Assembly (NCBI GenBank): GCA_944319875.1
Contig: CALUFR010000069.1
Span: 1 to 60,072, forward strand
Source of the DNA: an uncultured Bacteroides sp.
GTDB lineage: Bacteria > Bacteroidota > Bacteroidia > Bacteroidales > Bacteroidaceae
Reading direction: 5' to 3'
Length of the DNA stretch: 60,072 bases
The notes beneath the pieces were generated by a model. The model saw nothing but the letters and a program-made list of their open reading frames with translations, made no database searches and was not told the origin of the DNA. The position numbers and the translations under genes are program-made. This document shows, piece after piece, positions 16,361 through 26,969 of this stretch; the stretch's first letter is position 1; each line of letters starts with the position of its first letter.

Positions 16361-18250
16361 TTATAACAACAATATCAATATCAACGCCAATGCGCCGAGC
16401 AGGAATACCAACGCATATTGCTGCACGCGGCCGCTCTGCAACGTCCGAATGGAATCGCTTGAAGCCTGCGAGCTCCATGCCAGGAAGTTGAAGAAGCCGT
16501 CCACCACGTGACGGTCCCACCAGGCGATGGGGCGGCTGATGCACCGGAAGATGATGCGATGCGTGATGTACTGATAGACCTCGTCAATATAGAAACGGTG
16601 GTAAGCAGCTGTCCACAAGCCGTTGAAGCGACGAGCCAAGGCATCGGCCACAGGCTGACGGTCGCGGGCGTAAATCCAAGTGGCAAGCGCAATCGCCGCC
16701 AAGGCAACGACAATACTTGTACAGGCAATTGTCAGGTCGATGTGGATGTCGTAGGCGTGGCCATTGGACGAAACCAGATGGCCGAAAGGCAACGCCCATC
16801 CGCATACCACGGTGATGGCGGCCAAAATCATCAACGGCACGGTCATCGTGAGCGGACTTTCGTGCGGCGTGTGCTCAGCGTGCAGTTCCTTGTTCTCTGT
16901 ACCCCAGAAGATGCCGTAGTACAGGCGGAACATATAGAAAGCGGTCATACCCGCAATGACGGTCATAATCCAACCCATCGCCGGACTGAACTGGAAGCAG
17001 GCGGCCAAAATCTCATCCTTGGAGAAGAAACCGCTGAAAGGCCAGATGCCCGCAATGGCGAGACAGGCGATGAGGAAGGTCCAGTGCGTAATGGGCATAT
17101 ACTTCCGCAAACCTCCCATGGCGGACATCTCGTTGCTGTGTACCGCATGGATGATGCTGCCCGCACAGAGGAACAGCAGTGCCTTGAACATGGCGTGGGT
17201 GAACAGGTGGAACATACCGGCCATGTAACCCAAACCACCGTGATGCGGGTCGGCTGACGTGCAGACGCCCAAGGCGACCATCATGAAACCAATCTGCGAG
17301 ATGGTGGAGAATGCCAACACACGCTTGATGTCGCTCTGTACGCAAGCTACGCTGGCGGCATAGAAAGCGGTAAAGGCACCCACATAAGCCACGATGTGCA
17401 ACGTCTCCGGAGCGTAGGCAATGAATAGCGGGAACATACGGGCCACCAGGTAAACACCGGCTACGACCATTGTCGCCGCATGGATCAAGGCACTGACGGG
17501 TGTCGGACCTTCCATGGCGTCGGGCAACCAGATGTGCAACGGGAACATGGCACTTTTACCGGCACCACCGATGAACATCAGCCCCAAAGCCAACGGCAAC
17601 ATTGCCCCTCCTTTCATCAGCATCATCGATTCGGGCGTAAAGGTGTAAGTCCCCACATAGTAGCCGTAAATGAGGATACCGATGAGGAAGCCCAAGTCGG
17701 CAAAACGTGTCACGATGAATGCTTTCTTGGAGGCGGCGATGGCAGCCGGCTTCGTATAGTAGAAGCCGATAAGCAGGTAGGACGAAACGCCCACCAACTC
17801 CCAGAACAGGTACATCTGGAAAATGTTCGTGGCTACTACCAAACCCAGCATGGACATGGTGAAGAGCGACAGGAAAGCGTAGTAACGCTGAAAACCGCGC
17901 TCGCCCTTCATGTAGCCGAACGAATAAATGTGAACCATCAGGCTGACCGTACTGATGACAATCAGCATTACCACCGAGATGGGGTCGAGCAAGATACCCA
18001 TGTCGATACTGAGCCGCTCGGTGAACGGCAGCCAGCGGAAGTTGTAAGGCATCAGTGTCTCATACGTGCCGTCGGCTAAGCGAGGTGCGGTGAAGTACGT
18101 GAACGCCGTCACATACGACAGGACGGTCACCACACCCAGTACCGCCGTACCGATAAGCCCCGCCGTGCGGTGGGACATCCATTTGCCTCCCACTCCCAAC
18201 GTGAGGAAGGAGAGGAAAGGAAGGAGTAGGATAAGAATCGTATATTCCAT
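16361..18250 (-). CDS. nuoL: NADH-quinone oxidoreductase subunit L
   Basis: A 629-residue protein with about 16 membrane segments. Family blocks include GGAGKSAMFPLHIWLPDAME and TPVSALIHAATMVVAGVYL. The C-terminus contains the amphipathic region and last helix (YALVFLLGALALILILLL) that clamp the distal pump modules in known complexes. It forms the far end of the membrane arm and pumps protons. A 36-bp AT-rich spacer with repeated ATTAATGATT separates it from nuoM. Confidence 0.97.
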   Translation of the reverse strand: MEYTILILLLPFLSFLTLGVGGKWMSHRTAGLIGTAVLGVVTVLSYVTAFTYFTAPRLADGTYETLMPYNFRWLPFTERLSIDMGILLDPISVVMLIVISTVSLMVHIYSFGYMKGERGFQRYYAFLSLFTMSMLGLVVATNIFQMYLFWELVGVSSYLLIGFYYTKPAAIAASKKAFIVTRFADLGFLIGILIYGYYVGTYTFTPESMMLMKGGAMLPLALGLMFIGGAGKSAMFPLHIWLPDAMEGPTPVSALIHAATMVVAGVYLVARMFPLFIAYAPETLHIVAYVGAFTAFYAASVACVQSDIKRVLAFSTISQIGFMMVALGVCTSADPHHGGLGYMAGMFHLFTHAMFKALLFLCAGSIIHAVHSNEMSAMGGLRKYMPITHWTFLIACLAIAGIWPFSGFFSKDEILAACFQFSPAMGWIMTVIAGMTAFYMFRLYYGIFWGTENKELHAEHTPHESPLTMTVPLMILAAITVVCGWALPFGHLVSSNGHAYDIHIDLTIACTSIVVALAAIALATWIYARDRQPVADALARRFNGLWTAAYHRFYIDEVYQYITHRIIFRCISRPIAWWDRHVVDGFFNFLAWSSQASSDSIRTLQSGRVQQYALVFLLGALALILILLL

Positions 18251-18282
18251 TATCTTCTTGTTTTATTTCTTTTGTTTTTTAC

Positions 18283-18591
18283 TTACCATTTCAAGTCTTC
18301 CAACTTATCCACCTGTATGCTGCGGATGTTGCGGTAGATGTTAATCATAATGGCAATGGCAATGGCCGTCTCTGCCGCCGAGATGGCGATGGAGAAGAGC
18401 GAGAAGAAGTAGCCCTCCAATCCTTCGGGGAAGAGAAAGCGGTTGAACACGGCAAAGTTGATGTCCGTGGCGTTCAATATCAGTTCGACCGAAATCAGCA
18501 TGCCCAGCGTGTTGCGGCGGATGAAGAAACCGTAGATGCCGGCAAAGAGCATGATGGTCGAAACGATCAGGTAATATTCTAAGTGTACCAT
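18283..18591 (-). CDS. nuoK: NADH-quinone oxidoreductase subunit K
   Basis: A 102-residue, three-helix membrane subunit, the standard length. The two conserved membrane glutamates are present (in LISVELILNATDINF and AISAAETAIAIAI). It lies in the central part of the membrane arm next to NuoJ and NuoA and takes part in proton transfer. Sits between nuoJ and nuoL. Confidence 0.95.
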   Translation of the reverse strand: MVHLEYYLIVSTIMLFAGIYGFFIRRNTLGMLISVELILNATDINFAVFNRFLFPEGLEGYFFSLFSIAISAAETAIAIAIMINIYRNIRSIQVDKLEDLKW

Positions 18592-18625
18592 TATCTATTT
18601 CAGATTTTAGATTTCAGATTTCAAT

Positions 18626-19138
18626 TTATCGCTTGCGGGCAATGAGCAGACCACCCACGATACAAGCCAACAGCAATACGCTGACTGCCTCGAAAGGCAA
18701 CAGGTAGCCGTACTTGTCACCGCTTAGCAGGTGTTGGCCGATGGTCTCGATGTTCACCTCTAAAGGTTTTACGTCCACCGGAGCCAGGAATTTGTGTTTC
18801 AGCGTGATGAACAACACAATGACGGCACCTGCCAAGACCGTGCCCAGTCCGGCCACCAACCGACTGCGTTTCAGCTTGGAGACGCGATCGCCCTCGCCGC
18901 TCACCAACAGGATGGAGAATACATAGAGCACCACGATGCCGCCTGCATAAACCATAATCTGTACGGCCCCCAGGAAGGTATATCCCAGCAGGAAGTAGAT
19001 GCCGGCCGTACCGAAAAGCACGAACAACAGCCATGTGGCCGCGCGCACCATACGCCGCGTGGTCACCGTCAGCACGGAGAACACGGCGATGAAGGCCGCC
19101 AAAAAGAAAAATACTACAGTTTCAAGAGTTATTTCCAT
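18626..19138 (-). CDS. nuoJ: NADH-quinone oxidoreductase subunit J
   Basis: A 170-residue membrane subunit with five predicted helices. The third-helix block FLGAVQIMVYAGGIVVLYVF is characteristic, including the glycine-rich hinge known to undergo a pi-bulge change in complex I. Only 5 bp separate it from nuoI. A short spacer with TTTCAGATTT repeats separates it from nuoK. Confidence 0.95.
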   Translation of the reverse strand: MEITLETVVFFFLAAFIAVFSVLTVTTRRMVRAATWLLFVLFGTAGIYFLLGYTFLGAVQIMVYAGGIVVLYVFSILLVSGEGDRVSKLKRSRLVAGLGTVLAGAVIVLFITLKHKFLAPVDVKPLEVNIETIGQHLLSGDKYGYLLPFEAVSVLLLACIVGGLLIARKR

Positions 19139-19143
19139 ATCGT

Positions 19144-19644
19144 TTAAGCGTTTTGTTCGTTAACTACAGGTTTCTTCTTCTCTTCCACATGACTGCCCGG
19201 ACGGTTCAATGTCAGGAGCAGTTTGGAGCGGTCGAATACGGCATGTTCAAAGTCTTGGTCGAACGTGATGGCTCCATGCGGGCAAGCGTTGACACACAGT
19301 TGGCAGAACATGCACGAAGCCAGGTTATACTCATAGCGTGCCAATACTTTTTTCTTTTTCCCGTCCTCGGTCGTGACGGTTTCGCTCACCACGTGAATGC
19401 TGTCGTTGGGACAAGCCATCTGGCACAGTCCGCAAGCCACGCATTTATGCTCGTTCTGCTCGTTGTGGGGCATTACCAATGTACCCCGGAAGCGGTCGAA
19501 CATCGTCAGCGTCTTGCGGTTCTCAGGGTATTGCTCGGTAATCTTAGGCGTGAAATATTCGCGCATGGTCGTCTTCAGACCTGTTGCCAAACTGGCCACT
19601 GCCTTACCGAGTTTTCCTATATAAGATGATTGTTTTTCTTCCAT
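19144..19644 (-). CDS. nuoI: NADH-quinone oxidoreductase subunit I (2x[4Fe-4S])
   Basis: A 166-residue ferredoxin-like subunit. Two complete [4Fe-4S] motifs are visible: CVACGLCQMACP and CMFCQLCVNACP. These hold clusters N6a and N6b, which pass electrons to NuoB in the peripheral arm. The N-terminal ~50 residues form the membrane-facing helix seen in the family. Because nuoE, F and G are absent here, NuoI is the likely entry point for electrons from an unknown donor, possibly ferredoxin; that is inference. Confidence 0.96.
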   Translation of the reverse strand: MEEKQSSYIGKLGKAVASLATGLKTTMREYFTPKITEQYPENRKTLTMFDRFRGTLVMPHNEQNEHKCVACGLCQMACPNDSIHVVSETVTTEDGKKKKVLARYEYNLASCMFCQLCVNACPHGAITFDQDFEHAVFDRSKLLLTLNRPGSHVEEKKKPVVNEQNA

Positions 19645-19677
19645 TTACAATTTACGATTTAAATTCTTCATTCATAT

Positions 19678-20754
19678 TTAGAAGTGCCATCCTAACGCTA
19701 CGCATACAGCCATTAACAGGAGGTTGGCCAGCGAAATAGGCATCAGGTATTTCCATTCCAGTTTCACGATATGGTCAATACGAAGACGGGGGAACGTCCA
19801 GCGCATCCACATCAACAAAAATACAATGAAGAAAGCTTTGGCAAAGAACCATACGAAACCGGGGATGTAGTCCATCACCATGTTGAAGCCGTCCAATCCG
19901 GGAATGTGCAGCGGCATCCATCCGCCCAAGAACACCGTAGCGGCAATGGCCGACACGATGAAGAGGTTCAGGTATTCCGCCAGGTAGAAGAAGCCGAAGT
20001 GCATACCGCTGTATTCGGTGTGATATCCGGCCGTCAATTCACTCTCGGCTTCCGGCAAGTCGAAAGGACCGCGGTTACATTCGGCGTTACCAGCTATCAG
20101 GTAAACGATGAAAGCTATCACGGCGGGAATATGCCCTTTGAAAATGAGCCAACCGTCGGTTTGTCCTTCTACAATCTGCGAAATCTGCATCGTTCCGGCC
20201 AGTACGACCATTGTCAGGATGCTAAGTCCTACGGATAACTCATAACTGATGATTTGCGCGCCGCTTCGCATGGCACCTATCAGTGAAAACTTGTTGTTGG
20301 AACTCCATCCCGCCAACAGGATGCCTACTACACCGATACTTGACGCGGCAAGCAGGAAGAAGATGCCTACGTTGAAGTCCAGCACTTCCAGCCCCTTGTT
20401 CATAGGCAGGCAGGCAAACGTGAGGAACGAAGCCAGCAACACCATGTAAGGTGCCAAGTTATAGAGCAGCTTGTCAACGCCTTTGGGCGTGAAGATTTCT
20501 TTGGTCAGCATCTTCAGTACGTCGCATATCACCTGTATGGTTCCGTAAGGTCCTACACGCATCGGGCCTAAGCGGCACTGGAAGAAGCCGCACACCTTAC
20601 GCTCCATATAGATAAGCACGATGGCCAGCAACGCGTACATCAGCACGATGCATACACCTATCACGACACATTCGATGAACACCGCCAAGCCTTCGGGCAT
20701 CACCGATGTCAGCATCGTGTGTATCCAGTTTGTTACAATACTAAAATCTAACAT
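19678..20754 (-). CDS. nuoH: NADH-quinone oxidoreductase subunit H
   Basis: A 358-residue membrane subunit with about eight helices that forms the quinone-access chamber at the junction of the two arms. Family blocks: [21 protein letters not shown] and [20 protein letters not shown]. The conserved glutamates and arginines of the loops lining the quinone tunnel are present. It lies between nuoCD and nuoI with 38- and 33-bp spacers. Confidence 0.97.
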   Translation of the reverse strand: MLDFSIVTNWIHTMLTSVMPEGLAVFIECVVIGVCIVLMYALLAIVLIYMERKVCGFFQCRLGPMRVGPYGTIQVICDVLKMLTKEIFTPKGVDKLLYNLAPYMVLLASFLTFACLPMNKGLEVLDFNVGIFFLLAASSIGVVGILLAGWSSNNKFSLIGAMRSGAQIISYELSVGLSILTMVVLAGTMQISQIVEGQTDGWLIFKGHIPAVIAFIVYLIAGNAECNRGPFDLPEAESELTAGYHTEYSGMHFGFFYLAEYLNLFIVSAIAATVFLGGWMPLHIPGLDGFNMVMDYIPGFVWFFAKAFFIVFLLMWMRWTFPRLRIDHIVKLEWKYLMPISLANLLLMAVCVALGWHF

Positions 20755-20792
20755 ATTGTCATTTACTATTTACCATTTTACAAAGTACAATC

Positions 20793-22397
20793 TCATCGGT
20801 CGATGTCAGGCACCACATAGTCCAGTGTACCGCCGATGGCTATCAAGTCCGCAATCTTGGCACCGCGGGTGATGGTGTCTATCACGCCCACCAACGGCAA
20901 TCCCGTGGCACGATAGTGCAGGCGGTAGGGGGTCTTGTCTCCCCGGCTCTCCAGGTAAACGCCAAACTCGCCACGACTGCCTTCCACGGCACTGTACCAG
21001 CTTCCTTCCGGCACGCGGATGATGGGTTTCATCTTCTCCTGGTAAGCTCCTTCGGGAATGTTGTCTATCAGTTGTTCGATGATATGCAGACTCTCTTCTA
21101 TTTCATCCATACGAACCAGCAAGCGTGCAAAGCAGTCGCCTTCCGTGCGGACGATTTCCTTAAAGTCCACTTTATCATATACACCGTAAGGCATGCGTTT
21201 GCGTACGTCACAAGCCCATCCGCTGGCACGTCCTGTGCCTCCCGTTGCTCCAAAAGCGATAGCCTGTTCGCGGGTCAGTATGCCTACGCCTTTCAGACGG
21301 TTTTGGGCGATGACGTTATTGATAAATACATCGTAATACTCTTGCAGGTTGTGACGCATATAGGGAATGAATTCCTTTACCCGCTTCACAAAGTTGGGGT
21401 GAATGTCCGCCTGCACGCCTCCGATGGTGTTGTAGTTCAATATCAGGCGGCCTCCACAAGTTTCTTCAAAGATATCAAGCACCTTTTCACGGTCGCGGAA
21501 ACCATAGAGGAAAGCCGTAGTCGCTCCCAAGTCCTGGCACAGGCAAGAGAAGAAAAGAATATGTGAGTCAATACGTTGCAATTCGTCCATGATGGTGCGG
21601 ATGTATTGCACACGCTCGCTCACTTCCACGCCCATCGCCTTTTCGATGCACATGCAGAGCGCATGGCGGTTTTGCATGGCGCCCAAGTAATCCAGGCGGT
21701 CAGTCAAAGCCAAGGTTTGCGGGTAAGTCAGGCTTTCATTCATCTTCTCGATTCCTCGGTGGATATAGCCGCAGTTCACGTCTATCTTCTTGATGTTCTC
21801 ACCTTCCAACGAAACGCGGAAACGCAAAACACCGTGCGTGGCCGGATGCTGAGGCCCGATGTTCACCACGTATTCTTCATCACCGAACAAGGTTTCTTCC
21901 GTTTCGGATGTGGTGCCATCTTCTTTTACTCCATATTCGCGGGTGGTGTCTACGGTAGGCTCGTTGTCCATGCGCAGAGGGTTTTCTTTCGCGGGATCGT
22001 CGTCTTTGCGAAGCGGAAACCCGACCCAGTCATTGCGGAGGAAAAGGCGGCGCATGTCCGGATGACCGATGAATTCGATGCCGAAGAAGTCGTACACTTC
22101 ACGCTCAGGCAGTTCGGCACCACACCAGATGTCGGTGACCGTCGGAAGTTCGGGCTTGGTGCGGTTTTCGGTGGATGTCTTTATGACCATCCGCTCTCCG
22201 GTGGAGCTTGATTCCAGATGGTAGACTACGCCCAATCCTCTGATTGCGTCGGCCGCATCGTCTTCTTTTCGTTCTCCCCAGTCCATGCCCGTCAGGCTTT
22301 CCAGGAAGTCCATGTGTCGTTCGTCGCGCAGGCTTAGCATCTGTTCGTGCAATTTGCCCGACTCTATATAAAGAGGTGTTTGTTCCATATTACTCAT
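20793..22397 (-). CDS. nuoCD: NADH-quinone oxidoreductase subunit C/D fusion
   Basis: A 534-residue fusion. Residues about 20-150 are the NuoC part, with [13 protein letters not shown] and [10 protein letters not shown]. Residues about 165-534 are the NuoD part, beginning [15 protein letters not shown], the hydrogenase-like quinone-site subunit. The fused form is usual in Bacteroidetes and enterobacteria. The chosen ATG at 22397 overlaps the end of nuoB by 8 bp (ATGAGTAA) and is preceded by an AAGGA ribosome site. A longer reading would run far into nuoB. Confidence 0.96.
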   Translation of the reverse strand: MSNMEQTPLYIESGKLHEQMLSLRDERHMDFLESLTGMDWGERKEDDAADAIRGLGVVYHLESSSTGERMVIKTSTENRTKPELPTVTDIWCGAELPEREVYDFFGIEFIGHPDMRRLFLRNDWVGFPLRKDDDPAKENPLRMDNEPTVDTTREYGVKEDGTTSETEETLFGDEEYVVNIGPQHPATHGVLRFRVSLEGENIKKIDVNCGYIHRGIEKMNESLTYPQTLALTDRLDYLGAMQNRHALCMCIEKAMGVEVSERVQYIRTIMDELQRIDSHILFFSCLCQDLGATTAFLYGFRDREKVLDIFEETCGGRLILNYNTIGGVQADIHPNFVKRVKEFIPYMRHNLQEYYDVFINNVIAQNRLKGVGILTREQAIAFGATGGTGRASGWACDVRKRMPYGVYDKVDFKEIVRTEGDCFARLLVRMDEIEESLHIIEQLIDNIPEGAYQEKMKPIIRVPEGSWYSAVEGSRGEFGVYLESRGDKTPYRLHYRATGLPLVGVIDTITRGAKIADLIAIGGTLDYVVPDIDR

Positions 22398-22995
22398 GTT
22401 GTTGTCCTTCGGTTGGAGTCTCTTTCTTTCTCCGGTTGATGCCACCGAAGAACTTTTCCATTTTTACTTTGCGTTGCAATTGCATCATGCCGTATAAGAA
22501 CGCTTCCGGCCTTGGCGGGCAGCCCGGCACATATACGTCCACGGGGATAATCTGATCAACACCTTGTACTACGTGGTAGGATTTCCGGAAGGGACCTCCG
22601 CTGACGGCGCAACCGCCTACGGCGACTACGTATTTCGGGTCGGCCATCTGGTCGTACAAGCGCTTCAGTACCGGAGCCATCTTGTTTGTGATGGTGCCGC
22701 TTACCAAGATAACGTCTGCCTGTCGGGGGCTGTTGCGGGTTACCTCGAAACCAAAGCGGGCGATGTCATAGCGGGCGGCGCATACGGCCATAAACTCGAT
22801 ACCGCAGCAACTGGTGGCAAACGTCAAAGGCCAGAGTGAGTTGCTCCGTCCCCAGTCAATCAGTTCGTCCAAACTGGCTAACACAACATTGGTCCGCCCC
22901 TCGTTCATCTGGGCGACCAGCTTCTCTAATGTTTCATTATCCTGAAATTCTTCGTATGGGATGGACTTGATTTTTGCCCTTTTTTTTATTTCCAT
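22390..22995 (-). CDS. nuoB: NADH-quinone oxidoreductase subunit B
   Basis: A 201-residue subunit holding cluster N2, the last iron-sulfur centre before quinone. The four ligands are visible: the tandem Cys in ATSCCGIEF, the Cys in [10 protein letters not shown], and VPGCPPRPE. The ATG at 22995 is chosen because it overlaps the nuoA stop by 10 bp and starts the family-like [11 protein letters not shown]. The upstream in-frame extension of 37 residues lies inside nuoA and has no family resemblance. Confidence 0.96.
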   Translation of the reverse strand: MEIKKRAKIKSIPYEEFQDNETLEKLVAQMNEGRTNVVLASLDELIDWGRSNSLWPLTFATSCCGIEFMAVCAARYDIARFGFEVTRNSPRQADVILVSGTITNKMAPVLKRLYDQMADPKYVVAVGGCAVSGGPFRKSYHVVQGVDQIIPVDVYVPGCPPRPEAFLYGMMQLQRKVKMEKFFGGINRRKKETPTEGQQHE

Positions 22996-23336
22996 TCCAA
23001 CGCTCCTTTCCTCCAGGCGTATGCCAAGCCCAGAATTAAGATGAATAAAAAGAATCCCACGCCCAGCAAACCGCTTACGCCCAACTGGCGGGTTACCACG
23101 GCCCATGGGAAGAGGAATACGGTTTCTACTTCAAACATCAGGAACAGGATGGCGAACAAGTAATAACCCACGCGGAACTGCATCCATGAGCGTCCTCTTG
23201 TGGGAATACCGCATTCATAAGGCTCCATCTTTTGAGGGTTGTACGAGTGGGGCGCTATCAGATTGGATAGCACGACTACTACGCCAACAAAAAGAACTGC
23301 CGTCAACACGACGGTCACTAAGAGAGTAAAGTTCAT
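22986..23336 (-). CDS. nuoA: NADH-quinone oxidoreductase subunit A
   Basis: A 116-residue, three-helix membrane subunit. The loop [19 protein letters not shown] carries the conserved Cys of the family, and helix two holds the acidic [15 protein letters not shown]. It is the first gene of the operon, with a -7 element at 23402-23409. It overlaps nuoB by 10 bp. Confidence 0.96.
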   Translation of the reverse strand: MNFTLLVTVVLTAVLFVGVVVVLSNLIAPHSYNPQKMEPYECGIPTRGRSWMQFRVGYYLFAILFLMFEVETVFLFPWAVVTRQLGVSGLLGVGFFLFILILGLAYAWRKGALEWK

Positions 23337-23401
23337 AAACCTGATAAGATTTTAGAATGTATTTTTGTTATAGGGAAACGTTTTTCCCTTTTTTCAGCGT
23401 G

Positions 23402-23409
23402 CAAAATTA
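23402..23409 (-). promoter_or_regulatory. -7 promoter element of the nuo operon
   Basis: On the minus strand this reads TAATTTTG, a TAnnTTTG match 66 bp upstream of nuoA. It is the only such site in the nuoA-trkA gap for this strand. No clear -33 TTTG. Confidence 0.5.
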
Positions 23410-23486
23410 CAATAAGTATTTCATCCGATTGTAATCTCCGGATAACAAATAGTTGTGTTTTTTACACTTTTTATCCTATGTCAAAC

Positions 23487-24827
23487 TTAACTAAAGTAAT
23501 TCTCTATCTTTTTAATCATCATGCTCAGGCAAAATACGACCACATGATCTCCGGGTTGGATTAATGTGTTACCGGTTACTACGACGCCTTCTCCTTGGCG
23601 GATCAGGCCTCCGATGGTTACTCCTTTGGGAAGTCCCAGATCTTTCACGGGATGTTTGGTTATCTTCGACCCTGCCTTCACCGTAAACTCTGCTACGTCG
23701 GCATTGGCCACGGTCAGGCATTTCACGTTGCTGACATCTGCGTCCAGCATCATTTGGTAGATATGACTGGCGGCGATCATCTTCTTGTTGATGACGGTGC
23801 CGATGTCCAGGCTTTCGGCCATGCCGATGTAATCGATGTTCTCCACTTCGGCCACGGTCTTTCTCACTCCCATTCTCTTGGCGGCCAGGCAGGCCAGGAT
23901 ATTTGTCTCCGAATTTCCCGTCAAGGCCACGAAAGCTTCCGTGTTTTTCAGTCCTTCTTCTACCAGCAAGTCCATGTCGCGTCCGTCACCGTTGATAATC
24001 ATGATGCGATCATCCAGTATCTCGCTCAGGCGATTGCATCGGTTCAGGTCGTTGTCGATGATTTTCAGTTGCATGTAGTCGGGAATGTATTGCGCTGTGC
24101 GTGCGGCAATGCGGCTTCCGCCCATGATCATCACGTTTCGTGCGTCTGGATAGTCTTCTTTGCCTGACACCTTGCGTACATAGGGGATGTACTTGCGCGT
24201 GGTGGTGAAATAGACGATATCGTGCAGCTTGATGACATCGTCGCCTCGCGGGATCAGCGTCTCGTTGTCTCGCTTGATGGCTACGATGTGGTAGGGCAGG
24301 CCGGGGCCTCCCAACTGGTGCAGGGGGATGTTCAGTATCTCGGCTTTTTCGCGCATCTTGGTGCCTATCAATATCAGGGCACCTCCGCAGAATTCCCACC
24401 ACTGGCGCACCCAGCTCATGCGGATGGAGGCTACAATTTCCTTGGCGGCCAGCATTTCGGGGTAGATGAGCGAATGGACACCCAGCTTTTGGAAGAATTC
24501 TTTGTTTTTGGGCAGCAGATATTCGTAATTGTCAATACGGGCAACAGTCTTTTGTGCGCCCAGATTGGCCGCCAGCAGGCAGGCGGTCACATTGCGGCTT
24601 TCATCAGGAGTGACGGCTATGAACAGGTCAGCGTCTTCCACGCCTGCTTCTCTCAGGCCGGAAATGGATGTGGGCGAGTCGTTGAGTGCCATCAGGTCGA
24701 AATTCGATCCGAAAGCATTCAATCTTTCTTCATCCTCATCCATCAGGATGATGTCTTGTTTCTCGCGCGAAAGGAGTTTGGCCAAATGTGTGCCTACCGC
24801 TCCGGCGCCGGCAATGATAATCTTCAT
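23487..24827 (-). CDS. trkA: Trk potassium uptake regulator TrkA
   Basis: A 446-residue cytoplasmic protein with two tandem RCK units. The first begins MKIIIAGAGAVGTHLAKLLS and the second IMGGSRIAARTAQYI, each with a Rossmann nucleotide fold followed by an RCK_C domain. It gates the TrkH/TrkG K+ channel in response to NAD(H) or ATP. No trkH lies in the window. Its start is 24 bp after the dxs stop, so it is probably cotranscribed with dxs. Confidence 0.93.
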   Translation of the reverse strand: MKIIIAGAGAVGTHLAKLLSREKQDIILMDEDEERLNAFGSNFDLMALNDSPTSISGLREAGVEDADLFIAVTPDESRNVTACLLAANLGAQKTVARIDNYEYLLPKNKEFFQKLGVHSLIYPEMLAAKEIVASIRMSWVRQWWEFCGGALILIGTKMREKAEILNIPLHQLGGPGLPYHIVAIKRDNETLIPRGDDVIKLHDIVYFTTTRKYIPYVRKVSGKEDYPDARNVMIMGGSRIAARTAQYIPDYMQLKIIDNDLNRCNRLSEILDDRIMIINGDGRDMDLLVEEGLKNTEAFVALTGNSETNILACLAAKRMGVRKTVAEVENIDYIGMAESLDIGTVINKKMIAASHIYQMMLDADVSNVKCLTVANADVAEFTVKAGSKITKHPVKDLGLPKGVTIGGLIRQGEGVVVTGNTLIQPGDHVVVFCLSMMIKKIENYFS

Positions 24828-24851
24828 GTTATAGTCAATTTAGTCGTTGTT

Positions 24852-26762
24852 TCATTCATGATTCACTTGGATGATTTGGCGGCAGATGCCTTCTTCGTCC
24901 ATACCACAAAGGTGGTATAGCTCAGCTACGGTGCCATGCTCGATGAATTCATCGGGAACTCCGACGCGTCGCACGGAGGGCTTATAGCCATGGTCGGACA
25001 TGAATTCCAGTACAGCGCTGCCCATGCCTCCGCTTACGACGCCGTCTTCTACGGTGACAATGCGGCTGAATTGGCGGCCTATTTCGTGGAGCATCTCTTC
25101 GTCCAGTGGTTTCAGGAAGCGCAGATCGTAGTGGGCAATGGATATGCCTTGCTCTTTCTCCGCACGTGCGATGGCACGTGCGGCTACGTGCCCGATAGGG
25201 CCTAGGGTGATGACAGCTATATCTTTCCCATCTTTAAGTTTGCGTCCTTTACCTACGGGTATTTCTTCTAATGGACAACGCCAGTCTAAAAGCACGCCTC
25301 TGCCGCGTGGATAGCGGATGACGAAGGAACCCTTACCGGACAGTTGGGCAGTGTACATCAGACGGCGCAGTTCGTGCTCGTCCAGCGGAGAAGCGATGGT
25401 CAGGTTGGGGATGGGACGGAAGTAGGCCAGGTCGAAGACGCCATGGTGGGTCGGCCCGTCTTCGCCCACTAACCCCGCGCGATCCAAGCAGAGCACCACG
25501 GGCAGGCGTAGCAGGGCGATGTCATGTATCACATTATCGTAGGCTCGTTGCATGAAGCTCGAGTAAATGTTGCAGAAGGGTTGTAGTCCTTCTTTGGCCA
25601 TTCCTCCCGAAAAGGTGGCTGCATGGCCTTCGGCAATACCTACGTCAAAAGCGCGGTCGGGCATGGCCTCCATCAGCTTGTTCATGGAGCAGCCGGTAGG
25701 CATGGCGGGTGTCACTCCTACAATGCGCGGGTTCTGCCGGGCCAGTTCCACAAGTGTCTCGCCGAATACATCTTGATATAAAGGAGGCAGGTGGCTCGCG
25801 TCTGCCAAAATGCGTTCGCCCGTGTCGGGATTGAACTTGCCCGGTGCGTGCCATGCACCGGGATCTTTCTCGGCAGGCTCGAAACCTTTCCCCTTAGTGG
25901 TGTGTAGATGCAGTATTTTGGGACCTTGCAGGTCTTTGATGTCGTGCAGTACGCGGGCCAAGTTCTTTACGTCATGTCCGTCGATAGGACCAAAATAGCG
26001 GATATTCATCCCTTCGAAGATGTTCTGCTGTTGGGCGGCCATGGACTTCACGCTGTTAGCAAAACGGATGAGGGCTTTGCGCCGTTCTTCGTTCAGGATG
26101 CCCATTTTGAAGAGCAGGCGTGACATCTTGAACCTCAGCTGGTTGTAACGGTTGCTGGTTGTCAGGTTGAAGAGGTACTGCTTCATGCCACCTACGCTCC
26201 TGTCGATGGACATGTCATTATCGTTCAGGATGATAAGCAAATTGTTGGGGGTGGAGGAGGCATTGTTCAGCCCCTCAAAGGCCAGTCCTCCGCTCATGCT
26301 TCCGTCACCAATGACAGCCACTACGTGTCGGTCTTTTTCCCCTCGGCGCATGGCGGCCACACACATGCCCAGTGCGGCCGAGATAGAGTTTGATGCATGT
26401 CCGCAGGCAAAGGTGTCGTATTCGCTTTCATCGGGCGAGGGGAAAGGCCTGATGCCCTTGAAGCGGCGATTGGTGGAAAAGGCTTCCCGTCTGCCTGTCA
26501 GGATTTTGTGTCCGTAGGCCTGATGTCCCACGTCCCAAACGATGCGGTCGTAGGGCGTATTATAAATATAGTGTAGGGCGACGGTCAGCTCCACGGTACC
26601 CAAGCTGGCGGCGAAGTGCCCGGGGTTGCGCGATACTTCCTCGATGATGTCCTGCCTGAGTTCCTTGCATACCTCGGGCAGTTGTTCGACCTTCAGTTTC
26701 CGCAGGTCGTCGGGAGTGGCAATGCCGTTTAGTAAGCTGTATGTAGTTTGGTTCGTATTCAT
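24852..26762 (-). CDS. dxs: 1-deoxy-D-xylulose-5-phosphate synthase
   Basis: A 636-residue, thiamine-diphosphate enzyme that joins pyruvate and glyceraldehyde-3-phosphate at the first step of the MEP isoprenoid pathway. Signatures: [14 protein letters not shown], the TPP site [19 protein letters not shown], and the pyrimidine-domain block [18 protein letters not shown]. Length and all three domains are normal. A -7 element lies at 26783-26790, and trkA follows. Confidence 0.97.
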   Translation of the reverse strand: MNTNQTTYSLLNGIATPDDLRKLKVEQLPEVCKELRQDIIEEVSRNPGHFAASLGTVELTVALHYIYNTPYDRIVWDVGHQAYGHKILTGRREAFSTNRRFKGIRPFPSPDESEYDTFACGHASNSISAALGMCVAAMRRGEKDRHVVAVIGDGSMSGGLAFEGLNNASSTPNNLLIILNDNDMSIDRSVGGMKQYLFNLTTSNRYNQLRFKMSRLLFKMGILNEERRKALIRFANSVKSMAAQQQNIFEGMNIRYFGPIDGHDVKNLARVLHDIKDLQGPKILHLHTTKGKGFEPAEKDPGAWHAPGKFNPDTGERILADASHLPPLYQDVFGETLVELARQNPRIVGVTPAMPTGCSMNKLMEAMPDRAFDVGIAEGHAATFSGGMAKEGLQPFCNIYSSFMQRAYDNVIHDIALLRLPVVLCLDRAGLVGEDGPTHHGVFDLAYFRPIPNLTIASPLDEHELRRLMYTAQLSGKGSFVIRYPRGRGVLLDWRCPLEEIPVGKGRKLKDGKDIAVITLGPIGHVAARAIARAEKEQGISIAHYDLRFLKPLDEEMLHEIGRQFSRIVTVEDGVVSGGMGSAVLEFMSDHGYKPSVRRVGVPDEFIEHGTVAELYHLCGMDEEGICRQIIQVNHE

Positions 26763-26782
26763 CAGTTTTCTTGTTAAGATTG

Positions 26783-26790
26783 CAAAAGTA
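26783..26790 (-). promoter_or_regulatory. -7 promoter element for dxs-trkA
   Basis: TACTTTTG on the minus strand, 21 bp before the dxs start. No -33 TTTG at 20 bp. Confidence 0.45.
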
Positions 26791-26936
26791 ACAAAAAGAA
26801 ATCGGATGTAGGAAATATTTTGCGGAAAAACAATGATGGCTTTGGTGTGTATGCCCTGTGCATTGACTTTCTACTGTCTGAATGAAGAAAACGACGCTTT
26901 CACTTCCGTGTTGTGCAGGATTGGGGAAATTTGCCT

Positions 26937-26944
26937 TATCTTTG
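26937..26944 (+). promoter_or_regulatory. -7 promoter element for the GSCFA gene
   Basis: TATCTTTG, a perfect consensus match 25 bp before the chosen start at 26970. This makes the earlier in-frame ATG at 26913 unlikely, as it would precede transcription. Confidence 0.5.
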
Positions 26945-26969
26945 CACTTGTCTTAAAAAACTCATTGCC

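Noticed and set aside
22998-23106. N-terminal extension of nuoB
   Set aside because: It lies inside nuoA and lacks family resemblance. The ATG at 22995 overlaps the nuoA stop in the usual coupled manner.
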